A stretch of 64,000 bases of DNA from Roridomyces roridus (GCA_029378245.1 JARKIF010000010.1:992001-1056000); one strand, 5' to 3'; shown: positions 11,785-22,739, counted from the first letter of the stretch. Notes: a model not told the origin generated them from the letters alone. Program-made: numbers and translations.

Positions 11785-13176
11785 ATGCCGGACACAGCGT
11801 ACACGACCCCAGGAATCCCTTTACTCCTCTCTGTTTCCTCGTTCTTGGTCCTCATCAACATCGCTGAGCACCTGTTTGCACGGTACATCCATGTCGGTCT
11901 ACTTGGACCGCTTTGCATTGGGATTGTATTCGGTCCACAAGCCTCTGGCCTCTTACCAGAGGACGTTCAGAGCACGTTCATCGTACTGGGCTATATCGGC
12001 CTCCTTTTAATCATATTCGAGGCCGGGCTATCCACCAACGTCGCTCTGCTGTTCGACAATATCCTACTTTCGTGTGTCGTAGCGCTCTCGGGCATGCTCA
12101 TGCCTATCGCGCTGTCGATGCTGCTCCTTCACTTTGGATACGGGTACACGAAGCTTCAGTCCTTCGCGGCTGGTGCGTCGCTTAGCTCTACATCGCTGGG
12201 GACGGCGTTGACGATGCTCAAACCCGAGTATCGCGACACGCGGACTGGGACGGTGCTCATGGCTGCTGCGTTGCTCGACGATATTGGGGGGCTCGTCATC
12301 GCGGCGATATTATCCCAACTTTCGTCCCATGGGTCCTCCTCTTCGGCCATCCCGTGGTACATCATCGTCCGACCCATCCTCGTGTCTTTCGGATTCGCCT
12401 TTGGTGTACCCGTTTTGGCGGTCATGACACGGTGGACCCTCCAACGCTGGGCATCTACCCGGAAGTCGATTCTATCTACTTCCAATGGGCAGCTGCTCCT
12501 TATGGTCGTGCTGCTTTCCGGCTTTGTAGCTGGGGCAGAGTACGCGGGCACCAGCCAATTGTTTGGAGCATACCTCGCCGGGGCATTTCTCGCATATGCA
12601 TTTGCCCTCGATCAGGATCCAACGCCCGCGCCGCTCCTTGCATTCCAACGCCACTTGACGCCCATTCTCCAAACCTTCTTCTCTCCCCTATTCTTCGCAT
12701 CCATCGGCTTCGCACTACCGATTAGGTCTTTGGGCTCGGTGGATGGATCGTCCAGGGTCGTTTGGCGGGGACTCGTGTATTCGGTCCTTATGGGCGTGGC
12801 TAAATTCGTGGTCGGATTGTGGATGCTCGTCTGGCCGGATTCCAGTTCGGGACGAGGATGGTTTGGACGTTCTCGTGGTGCGGCCAGTGCGGGGACGGAA
12901 GAGCCAATGGATGATGCCAGTCAAAGCTCGCCCATTCCTCCCTCTCTCGATTTCACACCTATCCGTTCCGCTACCCTCATCGGTCTCGCCATGATAGCCC
13001 GTGGGGAGATCGCCCTCATCGTTGCCGAAATTTCCCGGCCATTGCTCGGCATCACTGCGCCTGAATCGTCGTCGGAGCCATTCGCCATTGTTATTTGGGC
13101 GACGTTGCTGAACACTGCGGCTGGGGCGGTATTGGTCGGGTTTTTGATGAGGGGAGATAAGGCAGTAGATGAGTAG
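11785..13176 (+). CDS. CPA2-type monovalent cation/H+ antiporter
   Basis: Intronless, 463 residues, with about 11-12 hydrophobic segments starting near residue 8. Family hallmarks are the inverted half-motifs GASLSSTSLGTAL (about residue 133) and ALLDDIGGLVIAAIL (about residue 160); the acidic pair DD is the presumed ion-binding site. Segments FAGAEYAGTSQLFGAYLAG-like and a late helix carrying ARGEIALI also match KefB/NapA-type exchangers. It should exchange Na+ or K+ for protons across the plasma or an internal membrane. The ATG at 11785 is the first in frame. The frame is open upstream but lacks an ATG, and the family normally starts just before the first helix. Its 3' end has a decayed copy at about 18030-18180. 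Confidence 0.88.
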   Translation: MPDTAYTTPGIPLLLSVSSFLVLINIAEHLFARYIHVGLLGPLCIGIVFGPQASGLLPEDVQSTFIVLGYIGLLLIIFEAGLSTNVALLFDNILLSCVVALSGMLMPIALSMLLLHFGYGYTKLQSFAAGASLSSTSLGTALTMLKPEYRDTRTGTVLMAAALLDDIGGLVIAAILSQLSSHGSSSSAIPWYIIVRPILVSFGFAFGVPVLAVMTRWTLQRWASTRKSILSTSNGQLLLMVVLLSGFVAGAEYAGTSQLFGAYLAGAFLAYAFALDQDPTPAPLLAFQRHLTPILQTFFSPLFFASIGFALPIRSLGSVDGSSRVVWRGLVYSVLMGVAKFVVGLWMLVWPDSSSGRGWFGRSRGAASAGTEEPMDDASQSSPIPPSLDFTPIRSATLIGLAMIARGEIALIVAEISRPLLGITAPESSSEPFAIVIWATLLNTAAGAVLVGFLMRGDKAVDE

Positions 13177-13307
13177 GGTTGGGGTGAGTGTACCAGTGTG
13201 TCGAATTTTCACTCGATCTGACAAAAAAACCAGATACTCTTTCTTATACGGCGTGAATGCTCGGATACATGTACAGTAGCCACTACGAGATAACCAATAC
13301 AACATCT

Positions 13308-16300
13308 TCAAGTGCACCCATGTTCTCGCAAAATATCGAGTGCCTCTGATTGCTCGTTATCCTCTGCAGCTTGCAACGCCAATGTACCTTGTGCCTCCAG
13401 ATCGATACCCTTCTCAATTAGCAATCGGATCATGTCGGTCCGACCATACCGCGATGCGAGGACTAGAGCACCTTCAATGTCATCCGGTCTTCTTCGTAGA
13501 TTGACGTCGGCACCATTATCCAGCAGCACTTGTACGAGATCAGTGTAGCCGCGTACAGCGGCCCACTCCAATGCTGTACGATGCTGCGGACTGCTGAGGT
13601 TCGGATCGGCCCCGTTCTGAATCAGCAGGCGTATATCCTCGAGGAAGCTGTGCCACGAGGCAATCTCCAAGGCGGTACCGTATGCCTCGGTTCTCAGGTT
13701 TACGTCGGCGCCATTCTCGAGCAAAAGATTGATGATATCAGCTTCTTCTGCAAGCACTGCAGCGATCAACGGGGTGCTTCCCGCTCCAGGCCTGCCGTTG
13801 ATGTTTGCGCCCTTGTCGAGCAAGAATCGGATGACGTTCTGGTGCGCGTGGAGAGATGCAACATCCTCTCGACCCCTTTCCGCTGCAATGATTAAAGCTT
13901 CGTCGACGTCGACACCGTTCTCGAGAAGGAGATGCACAATTTCCGTGTGATCTCTCTGGATTGCAACCACCAAAGCTGTTTCCATATTCCCTGGTTTGAT
14001 GCCTGCGCCGTTCTGGAACAAAAGGCGCACAATCTCCGTATGGCCCTCTCGGGATGATATCTCCAAGGCTTGTGGATCTGGAATACCGCTGGGATCATTT
14101 TCGAGGAGGAACCGTACTCCTTCGATGTATCCTTCTTGACAACACAACGCGAGAGGAGACTCGGGAGAGGACTCATCAAGTTGAAGCAGGGGTTTGACTC
14201 GGAGGAGCTGTGCAAGCACCTTGTACGGCGGGCGTTTATGATCCAACAAGTGCATTGATGATGAATGCAACTCGGTGCGGTCCTTGGAGTGCATGAGATG
14301 GTAACACCAGTACTTGGAAGCATACTTGGCCAAAAGATATGGCTCAAACACGGTGCCTCCCCTGCGTCCCCCCAAGTTTGAAATTTGGACCTCATCACCG
14401 AGGTAGAGGAGGTAATCAATACACGACTGGGTGATGAATGAATGGGAGAGTCCTCTGTCGCTGAGGTCGGTGTTGAATTTGTCGGCAAAGTGTTGGGATA
14501 ACAGGAAATCGTGGACGGAGGCGTGAGCCAGTGTCACCCATTGCAAACGGCTGGACATATTGACCACTATGAGCCCGTCCAGCCAGTTCAGGATCGCTCT
14601 CTCGTTGCCTCCTCGACGATTTGGTTTGCAGTTGTATCGCTTCGAATTGGAAAAATCGAACGCGACGGCATCCGCTAGCTTGTTCAGATAGATGTCTCGC
14701 TTGGAGAATAGCAGCCAGCGTAGAACTGCTTTCACGTAGACCATATCTGTGGGCCGGATCGCTTCGAGAAAACGATCATAGATTCCGAAGAGGTCTCCAG
14801 GCAGATCGTCGAGCGTTTTATCAAGCTCGTCTTCCCATTGACAGCGAGAAAGCTGGATCAGAAGACAAGCAGCGAGGCGGAACCTAGATTTCAACGTAAG
14901 TACTCAATACTTCCCTTGCATAACAATAAAATTGTGGCTTACATTCCCTGGCTTTTTTCAGTGATTCGCTCGACAATATGCTCCGTCTGAGGCCTCCAGA
15001 TCTTCAAATTAGACTTGGTTCCAATTTCGCTGGTCAAGAAGAACATGATGTCTGCATGCACTACGTCGGCTTCGAGTGTGACCAAAGGCATGCCCTCGAT
15101 GTCCTCGATCAACGCTTGGCGAGGCTGGCTCGTTATCATCAAATGCAACGGCGTCTCTGTCCACTTGCGGAGCGTCGAAATGAGCTCCAAAAGCTGATCA
15201 AAGTCGCCAGGGCTGCACTCGTCGAGTGCGTCGAGGATAATGTAGGTGCGTCCTATTTCCCTGAATAACTGCTGGAGGATGAGAACAAGATCTTGATACG
15301 TGGGAACGGTTTGTCCGTTCGAAGATTTGTATTTGTTTTCGAGGGTACGGAAGGGGTGCGGCGCCTGAGCGGAGAGCTGAAGTATAATGCGACGCAGTGC
15401 ATTTTCCACACTTTGACCGTCCGGGTTCGTGAGCTGGAAATAGAAGAAGGCGACGCCGGGAGGATGCGAGTCCTGGAAGAGCTCCTTGTCTGCCACAAGT
15501 TTGCGAATGACTGTTGAACTTTTCGAACAACGTGAGCACACGAGAGTGGATCTATCTGAGAAGAAGGTAGGTACCTTAGGACACTCTTTCCTGCTCCAGC
15601 TACTCTCAAATTAGAGCGGAAAACCATGGTCTGAAAGGAAACTCACAGGGACCTCGAAGCCAGAGTGACCCAGGGTTATCTTGCCACTCGATAAATTTTC
15701 CGCTCCCCAAAAACCAGTGACCCGTTCCTTCTTTGCGGAGCTTCTGGAGCTCGGCCTGCTTGACTTTCATATCCGGTGGATTCAAAAGCCATTCCTGATG
15801 CCTTTTTTCTGCACTGTTTTGCGTCAGAGTTGTTCGACCGAATGGATTAAGAGACCAACACTATGTCATGAACCTCGCCTAGAATTCGGTCGCTCGCGTT
15901 TTGATTTATTGCAATGTCGACAAGGCGATTGGACTGAAAGGTATTGAACCGTCATTTTAAGATGGTTTTGGTCAATACCTACCCTAAACCTTGCACCAAA
16001 GGAGTTTAATTCTTCATTGAGGGCCGTCAGTTTGCTGTCCATCTGGCTCCGTGAGACGGCGCGGAAGAAAAATCCATGTTTATCGAATTCCGCGATAAAT
16101 GCAGACGCTTTCCCAATCAATCTGAATCATTATGAGCGTTGACAACAGACAAACAGCTTGAAGGGAAGCGTACGCGGCATAGGTTTCAAGATCGGGCTTT
16201 AAGCGCCCCACAAGATCGGAGTGGTGTGTTTCCTCCATCCGCAACACGGCTGCGCAGATGTCTCCGGTGAGGTCAGAGATGAACGTACACAGTCCATCGC

Positions 16301-16571
16301 GCTTGTCGTCCAAATCCTTCACGCTCTGTGAGAGACGGATGTCAATGTCTTTGGGAAAAAATCAGATGTGAGATCGGCTTACCCGATATCCTTCCAAGAT
16401 CTGGGACAAGAGAGCAGCGGCAGGCGCAATGAAGGGAGCGGCTTGTGCGATACTGGCGACCTGTTCGACGAGGCTTAATGCCATGGTGACTTGATCGATG
16501 AGCGGGCCCGTGTCCAAGGGCTTCCGAGTAAACCCCCTTGGCCTCCCCCCCAATGACACCGATAAGGTCAT
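13308..16571 (-). CDS. NLR-A: MLKL/HeLo-like - NACHT - ankyrin protein with insertion-derived N-terminus
   Basis: A multi-exon reverse gene of roughly 1,015 residues, paralogous to the gene at 18226-22266 with the same exon pattern. The first exon (16571-16383) holds a helical region (MALSLVEQVASIAQAAPF, then LLSQILEGYR) resembling the four-helix MLKL/HeLo-like death-effector bundle. The NACHT P-loop RGPSGAGKSVL is rebuilt across introns near 15590-15660, and the Walker B-type ILDALDEC lies near 15230. A winged-helix-like linker follows, then nine ankyrin repeats in the last exon (stop at 13308). The first 14 codons from the ATG at 16571 come from an inserted element; the older first exon is stranded at 17138-17245. 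Translation could instead start at 16484 (MALSLVEQ), which keeps the whole helical domain. Such proteins are fungal STAND sensors linked to programmed cell death or incompatibility; a role here is inferred. Confidence 0.8.
16541..16558 (+). repeat. Left 18-bp inverted repeat of insertion
   Basis: GCCTCCCCCCCAATGACA is the exact reverse complement of 17100-17117. It lies 11 bp inside the left target duplication. Confidence 0.85.
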
Positions 16572-16931
16572 GTGACAGCCGATAAGGTCATGTGATTCGT
16601 CTTGCGTGAGTTCGATACAGTGTGGGGTCAGTTCTTTTTTTCTGTAAATTCCACCCTAGCCTCCTCAAGCCCTCAAGCTCCAACAACCTAACTTAACCAA
16701 CTGAGCCTAACTTGAACCTGGTCTATCAGATCTAACCACCCATTCACCGTGGATACTGTACCTAACTGCCCATTCACTGTGGATTCTCAGAGGGGTATTC
16801 ACAGCCGAGGCTGCGGGGGAGGTATTGACAGTCTGGGTAGGATAATGTCATTCAACTGAGCCTAACCAACCAACCCACCCTTCTCTCATTGTAGAATAAC
16901 AAAATGCTGACAAAAAATTGACCAGCACCAA

Positions 16932-16997
16932 GAATTGAACTCGAGACATTCAAGAAATGAAGGATCATTAAGATGGGACACCGGAACCGCAGAGCCA
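16932..16997 (-). promoter_or_regulatory. Possible tRNA-like internal Pol III promoter (A and B boxes)
   Basis: On the reverse strand TGGCTCTGCGGT (16997-16986) resembles an A box, and GAGTTCAATTC (16942-16932) resembles a B box with one key mismatch. Their spacing of about 43 nt is tRNA-like. This suggests tRNA or SINE ancestry for part of the insertion. No cloverleaf was confirmed. Confidence 0.35.
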
Positions 16998-17099
16998 CTG
17001 GGACATTGGTCAGTGTCCGCCACGTGGCGTTACAGTCCCAGTAAATGCCAAGAAACCCCCACGTGCCTTGATATCAATCCGATTAGCCTTTTTTGGACA

Positions 17100-17117
17100 T
17101 GTCATTGGGGGGGAGGC
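17100..17117 (-). repeat. Right 18-bp inverted repeat of insertion
   Basis: TGTCATTGGGGGGGAGGC is the exact complement of the left repeat at 16541-16558. It lies 11 bp inside the right target duplication, so the element ends are symmetric. Confidence 0.85.
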
Positions 17118-17137
17118 GTGCGCCAGCTCTTCCGAGT

Positions 17138-17245
17138 CCCAGCTGTCGATGCGGCCGCGTTTGGGTCTCCACCATCGCGACGACGTTTCCTGGTGTTTAT
17201 CCAGTTCTTCAAGAGGTTGCCCTGGTGGTGGGGTTCTGCAGACAT
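17138..17245 (-). pseudogene. Stranded original first exon of NLR-A
   Basis: On the reverse strand, ATG at 17245 begins MSAEPHHQGNLLKNWINTRK, continuing RRRDGGDPNA and SWRTPP-like residues after entering the insertion. NLR-B starts MSAEPDRRGNLLKNWINTRK in the same way and runs on into the helical domain. The insertion at 16530-17128 now separates this exon from the rest of NLR-A. It could still be transcribed as a leader. Confidence 0.75.
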
Positions 17246-17399
17246 GGCTTGCTCCGCCGAAGCTGTGACTGAGTCTTGATCGGTGAGAAGTACAGTCTAA
17301 ATTAGGGTGTCTGACCCATTCCTCCCAGATTTTTCGTATTTGGGTTTGCGTTCCCATTAGGTACAAGTTCCGGAATATATGGGAAGTACTTGATTATGG

Positions 17400-17740
17400 A
17401 GACCGTCAGGCATTTCGCAGAACAGCTCTTTGAACTCCAGACGCATTAGCCTCCGAGGCACGACCTCGCTCTTGTACCGATTCACTTGCCCATGGTAGTT
17501 CTCTGGGAGTGGGGAATACACGAGGGCAGCGCAGGGTAAGGGCGCATGGGGGTGTTCGGCGCCTTCTTCACGGATGTGCAACCAGGGAGGCGGAGGGGCA
17601 GGTGCATTCTCTAGTCGCTCGTCTGTCCGTCGGTATATCCTGCTCGACGGATAAGTACGCGTGTCCCAAGTCAGCCATACCGACCCGAAGGCCTCTGGTG
17701 GACCGGAGCAGGCGGGAAGGGCGTAGTGACTACGAGTTGG
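17400..17740 (-). pseudogene. Decayed copy of the proline-rich gene at 22740-23934
   Basis: The reverse frame shares NAPAPPPPWL, a block ending HGQVNRYKSEVV, and RRLMRLEFKE with the downstream gene (NAPAPPLPWL, HGQVNRYKSEVV, RRLMRLEFRE). Its start region and C-terminal basic tail are missing. The non-coding sequence 3' of it (GGAATATATGGG and CGTCAGGCATTTCGC, about 17370-17420) also matches 22590-22645. This places it in the same position relative to NLR-A as the intact gene has to NLR-B. Confidence 0.75.
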
Positions 17741-18029
17741 CAGCGGACTCCCGGGAAGGGCCGGCAAGCTCTCGACATGGCGCAGATGTGGCGAGGTGTG
17801 GCGCATCATGAGCGTCAAACTGGTACTGGTCAGGTGACCGTCTGCCAAGACAAGCCAAACCAAGCTTAAGTTTCCTGACCAATTCCTTCCCGACTCCTCT
17901 TTGAGTCTTTGACACACAGATTTCATTCCAGCTCGGGACGAGGATCGCTTATTCACCCGTCGGTCCTGCAGCCCGCTATGGTAGCGCTACGCCGCTGCCT
18001 TGCTACTGCCTTGCCTCGCCCCTTGCTTG

Positions 18030-18180
18030 CCCCGAAGAATTGGCCACCGCTGAAGACTGTGACGGGGGCCCGGGGTCATATCGGCCGGTTTTTTGCTGAG
18101 GGAAGGGAAGATAGTAGACGAGTAGTGCGGCCAGGCGAGTCAGCATACCGTATTTTCGCTGAATCTGACAGAAACTCAGT
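18030..18180 (+). pseudogene. Relic of the antiporter 3' end at the duplication junction
   Basis: The stretch matches the last codons and 3' flank of the antiporter at about 13095-13225. Shared blocks include GGTTTTT-GATGAGGG-like coding sequence, GTAGA-GAGTAG around the stop, and the downstream ATTTTC-CTC-ATCTGACA. It lies just past the NLR-B 3' end, exactly where the intact antiporter lies relative to NLR-A. It encodes nothing useful. Confidence 0.7.
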
Positions 18181-18225
18181 CATAATGTTCGATTGAATGG
18201 TACAGTAGTAGCCAATACAAAATCT

Positions 18226-21200
18226 TCAAGTACATCCATGTTGACGCAAAATTTCGAGTGCCTCCGACTGTTCGTTTCCTTCTGCAGCTGCCAGAGCGGC
18301 TGTACCCTGTGCTCCAATGTCGATGCCCTTCTCAAGCAGCAATCGGATAATGTCGGTACGGCCGTACCACGATGCGGTGACTAGCGCACCGACAACTGGC
18401 CGACTTTGTAAGTCGACGTCGGCACCATTATCCAGCAGCACTTGGACGACGTCAATGTGGCCTTCTCCAGCGGCCGACTCCAGTGCGGTATAATGCTGCG
18501 GACTGCTGAGGTTTGGATCAGCCCCCTTCTGAATCAGTAGGCGTACGACCTCGAGGAGGCCGTTCTGCGAGGCAACCTCCAAGGCGGTACCGAATGCCTC
18601 GGTTCTGAGGTTCACGTCGGCGCCTTTCTCGAGCAGAAGATCGACGACATCAACTCGGCCTTCAGACACTGCAGCGATCAACGGAGTGCCTCCCGCTCCC
18701 AGCCTGCTCTTGAAGTTGATGCGCGCGCCCTTGTCAAGCAGGAATTCGATGGTTTTCACCTGCCCATGGAGGGATGCGGCTTCGAGTGAGCCTACACCGT
18801 CTGCGATGTCTTCCTCCAGATTAACGCCCTTCTCAATGAGGAGAGCCAAGACTCCGGCCCGACCACCCGACGCCGCAGCGATCAAAGCATCGTGCGTATC
18901 TTGTGTGCTGCGACCCGCTCCACCCTCCAAGAGTAAACGCACGATTTCAGTATGGCCTTCACCGGATGCTAACTGCAAAGCCGTCTCGCTATCCTCCGGA
19001 CCATGTAGGCTGGCATCGGCTCCTCTCTGAAGAAGAAGACGCACAATCTCCAGGTAACCGTACTGAGATGAGACTTCCAACGCGGTGCCCCAGGTTTGAG
19101 TTCTGAAATTGATATCCGCGCCGGCATCGAGCAGGATATGGATGATTTCTGGTTGAGCTGCGGACGCGGCAGCGACCAGTGGTGTGTCTAGGACACGTTT
19201 GTTCTCCGGCTTGACATGTTCGAGTAGTGCCGGCACAGTTTCTGGGTGCCCATAAAGGGCTGCACCCTCCAAGGCGGCGCCGAGATGGTTCTGCAGGTTG
19301 TACTTGCCAAGGAGGAGGCGCACAATGTCGACGCGTCCCCATTCAGACGCAGCTACCAGCGGACTACCTTGCTCCTCTTCAACATCCGCTCCATTTTCGA
19401 GAAGGAGATGAACAATCTCCATGTTGGCCGTCTGGATTGCAGTCACCAAAGCTCCGTTCATATTCCGGGGCTCGAATCCTGCACCGTTCCGGAGCAAAAG
19501 ACGCAAAATGTCTGTATGACCACCGGCCGCCGCCAATTTCAACGCGTTGCGTACATATTTCCCGTGTTTCAAATCAACACCACTTTGCAGCAGGAGTTGG
19601 ACGATGTCAGCATTTCCATTGTGACAGGCTCCGTCCAATGCTGCACCTAGCTCCCCGTCCGTCTTGACGTCGCTGAACCGAAGTTTCAAAAGGAGCCGTA
19701 CGATCTCCGTATGGCCTGCTCGGGATGATACTCGCAAAGCGTGCGGATCTTGGATGCAACTTGGGTCTTTTTCCAACAGACCGCGCACACCTTCGAGATA
19801 TCCTTCTTGGCAGCACAGCGCAAGAGGAGAGGCCATTTTGGGGAGAAGTTGTGCAAGGGCCTTGTGAGCCGCACTCTCGCGATCCAACAACTGCATCGAG
19901 GTTGAATACAACTCGGTGCGGTCCTTGGAGCGCAAAAGATGGTAGCACCAAAACCTGGGAGCGTAGTCCGCCAACGGATGCTGCCCAAGCAGGGCGTCAC
20001 CGCGCAACTTGAATACTTCGAGGTGATCACCCAGATAGAGGAGGTAGTCTAAACACGACTTGGCGATGAACGAATGGGAGAGTTTGTCGGTGAGGTCGCC
20101 GTTGAATTTATTGACAAAGTGTTGGGACAAAAGGAAGTCGTGGACGGAGGCATGAGCCAGTTTAACCCGCTGGACACGGCTGAAGTTGTTGACCACAATG
20201 AGACCGTCCAGCCAGTTGAGAATCGCTCTCTCGTTGCCTCCCCGACGGCTGGGTTTGTAGTTGTATCGCGTTGAATTGGAAAAATCGAAGGCGGCGGCAT
20301 CCGCTAGCTCGTCCAGAGAGATTCCTCGCGCGGAGAACAGAAGCCAACGTAAAATTGCTTCAACGTAGACCATATCTTTGGGCCGGATCGCTTGTAGAAA
20401 GCGATCGTAAATTCCGAAGAGGTCTTCCGGGAGATTATCGAGTGTTTCGTCGAGCTCATCTTCCCATTGACAGCGGGAAAGTTCGATGAGAAGACAAGCA
20501 GCGAGACGGAACCTAGATATTTAATGTACTCAGTATATGTATCTCTCGGGGACAATAAAATCGCTACTTACATCCCCTGGCTTTTTTCAGCGATTCGCTC
20601 GACAATATGGTCCGTCTGAGGCCTCCAAATCTTCAAATTGGACTTGGTGCCGAGTTCACTGGTCAAAAAGAATGCGATGTCGGCCTGGACTACGTCGGCC
20701 TCCAGTTGGACTAGAGGCATGTCCACGATATTCTCCACCAACGCTTGACGAGGTTGACTCGTGAGCATTAAATGCAACGGCGTGTCTGTCCACTTCCGCA
20801 GCGTCGAAATAAACTCCAAAAGCTGGTCAAAGTCGCTAGGGTTGCACTCGTCCAGCGCGTCAAGGATGATATATGTGCGTCCAATCTCCCGGAATAATTG
20901 CTGGAGAATGAGAACGAGTTCTTGATACGTGGGTACGGTTTGTCCGTTCGAGGATTTGTATTTGCTTTCGAGCGTACGGAAGGGCTGCGGGGCCTGAGCG
21001 GAGAGCTGGAGTACCATCCGACGCAGTGCACTTTCTACACTTCGACCGTGCGGGTTCGCTCGCTCGAAGTAGAAAAAGGCGACACCCGGAGGATGCGAGT
21101 CCTGGAAGAGCACCTTGTCTGCCACGATTTTGCTGATGACTGTTGAACTTCAAACAATCTTAGTACACGGTGATGAATTTATTTGAGAGGAAGCTACCTT

Positions 21201-22266
21201 AGCACGCTCTTTCCTGCCCCGGCTACGTTTTCCAAATTAGACCGAGAAATCATGGTTTTAAAGGAAAACTCACAAGGGCCTCGAAGCCAGAGCGACCCGG
21301 GGTTATCTTGCCACTCGATGAATCTGTCACTCTCCAAAAACCAACGACCCGTTCCTTCTTTGCGGAGCTTCTGGATCTCAGACTGCTTCGCCTTCATTTC
21401 CGGTGGATTCAATAGCCACTCATGGTGCCTTTTTTCCACCCTGTTCTGCGTCAGATTTGGGCGAACGAGCGAAATAGAAAACCAACACTATGTCATGAAC
21501 CTCGCCTAGAATTCGGTCACTCGCGCTTTGATTTATGGCAATGTCGACGAGTCGGTTGGACTGAAATGGTTTGAATCATAAAACGGGGTGAATCTGTTTG
21601 TGACTTACCCTGAAACGCGCACCAAAGGAATCCAGTTCCTCATTGAGGGCGGTCAATTTACTGTCCAACTGATTCCGCGAGACGGCACGGAAGAAAAAGC
21701 CATGTTTATCGAATTCCGCAATAAAGGAGGATGCTTTCCCGATTAATCTGATTTTTGTGAGTATTGGTACAGAGGAAACAAGGCGGACGAACGCGGCGTA
21801 AGTTTCGAGATCAGGCTTCAAGCGCCCCACAAGATCGGAGTGGTTTGTTTCTTCCATCCGCAAAACGGCTGCGCAGATGTCCCCAGTGAGATTGGATACA
21901 TATGTGCACAGGCCGTCGCGCTTTTCGTCCAAATCTTTCACATTCTGTGAGAGATGAATGTAAATTCCTTCGATGAAAATAATGAAATCGACGTACCCTG
22001 TATCCTTCCAAGATCTGGGACAAGAGAGCAGCGGCGGGCGCGATGAATGGAGCCGCCTGCGCGATGTTGGCGACTTGTTCGACTAGGCTTAATGCCATGG
22101 TGACTTGGTCGATGAATGGGCCCGTGTCCAAGGGCTTCCGAGTCCCGGCGTGCTCTGTCGATGCGGCCGACGCGTTAGGGTCACCTCCTTGTCCATCGCG
22201 ACGACGTTTCCTAGTGTTGATCCAGTTCTTCAAAAGGTTGCCTCGACGGTCAGGTTCGGCAGACAT
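18226..22266 (-). CDS. NLR-B: MLKL/HeLo-like - NACHT - ankyrin protein
   Basis: Eight reverse exons give a continuous 1,229-residue frame: 22266-21997, 21944-21793, 21747-21609, 21560-21487, 21440-21274, 21222-21198, 21147-20572, 20512-18226. Residues about 56-200 are helical (MALSLVEQVANIAQAAPF ... LLSQILEGYR ... DKHGFFFRAVSR) and resemble the MLKL/HeLo-like bundle that executes membrane-directed cell death. The NACHT module has Walker A RGPSGAGKSVL (about 265-272, joined across introns), SSTVI, and Walker B-type YIILDALDECNP (about 365). Seventeen ankyrin repeats fill about 718-1229. NACHT oligomerises on nucleotide binding and the repeats presumably sense a ligand. The basic N-terminus (KNWINTRKRRRDG) precedes the death-like domain. 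The function is inferred from architecture. Confidence 0.88.
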
Positions 22267-22634
22267 TGCTTGCTTTGCAATCGCTCCGCGTAATCTGTGG
22301 ATTGAGTCGAGTCTTGATCGGTGAACAATCCAAATGGGGACACACCGTGTCTCCCCCCTGAGCACTCCGCCCGAGTTTTTTTGTCTTTGGGTCACCGTCT
22401 ACATGTCAGTCAGATGCGTCCGCGGAAGCTAATAATTGTGGCAGTGCGATCGATCAGTAAGAAGGCAGTCCAAATCTGGGCACACCTGCGTCAGGGCACC
22501 AGCGTCTCCAAATTGAAGGAGCTGCGCATTGTGCTTCCCCGAGAATGCACCAGTTTTTTGTATTTTGGGTTTACATGGCTGTCAGGTACAAGTACCGGAA
22601 TATATGGGTGCAAAGTAAGTAGATAAAAGTCCGT

Positions 22635-22733
22635 CAGGCATTTCGCCGTCATGTGTAGGATTTTCTCGACCACCAACCAACCCCACTCATTCTCAGGCGT
22701 TTCACCGTCATGTGTAGGTTTTTCTCGACCCCC
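22635..22733. repeat. Two 40-bp direct repeats between NLR-B and its neighbour
   Basis: Copies at about 22635-22674 and 22694-22733 share CCGTCATGTGTAGG and TTTTCTCGACC with few differences. They sit at the 3' end of the proline-rich gene and about 370-470 bp upstream of the NLR-B start. The rest of 22267-22634 shows no other feature beyond the probable NLR-B promoter. Confidence 0.7.
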
Positions 22734-22739
22734 AATCAT

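Larger units (their letters stand above)
16530..17128. mobile_element. 599-bp insertion in the first exon of NLR-A
   Basis: It is flanked by direct copies of CTTCCGAGT (16521-16529 and 17129-17137). The paralogue has this site once (about 22135), so it reads as a 9-bp target-site duplication. Each end has 11 bp followed by an 18-bp perfect inverted repeat (16541-16558 and 17100-17117). No transposase frame is present, so the element is non-autonomous. Nine-bp duplications fit Mutator-like elements; a tRNA-like promoter inside also allows a composite or SINE origin. It holds a 17-bp direct repeat (16559-16575, 16579-16595) and a looser pair around 16735-16785. Confidence 0.8.

Noticed and set aside
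16530..17128. Autonomous DNA transposon
   Set aside because: At 599 bp with no transposase-like frame it can only be a non-autonomous element.
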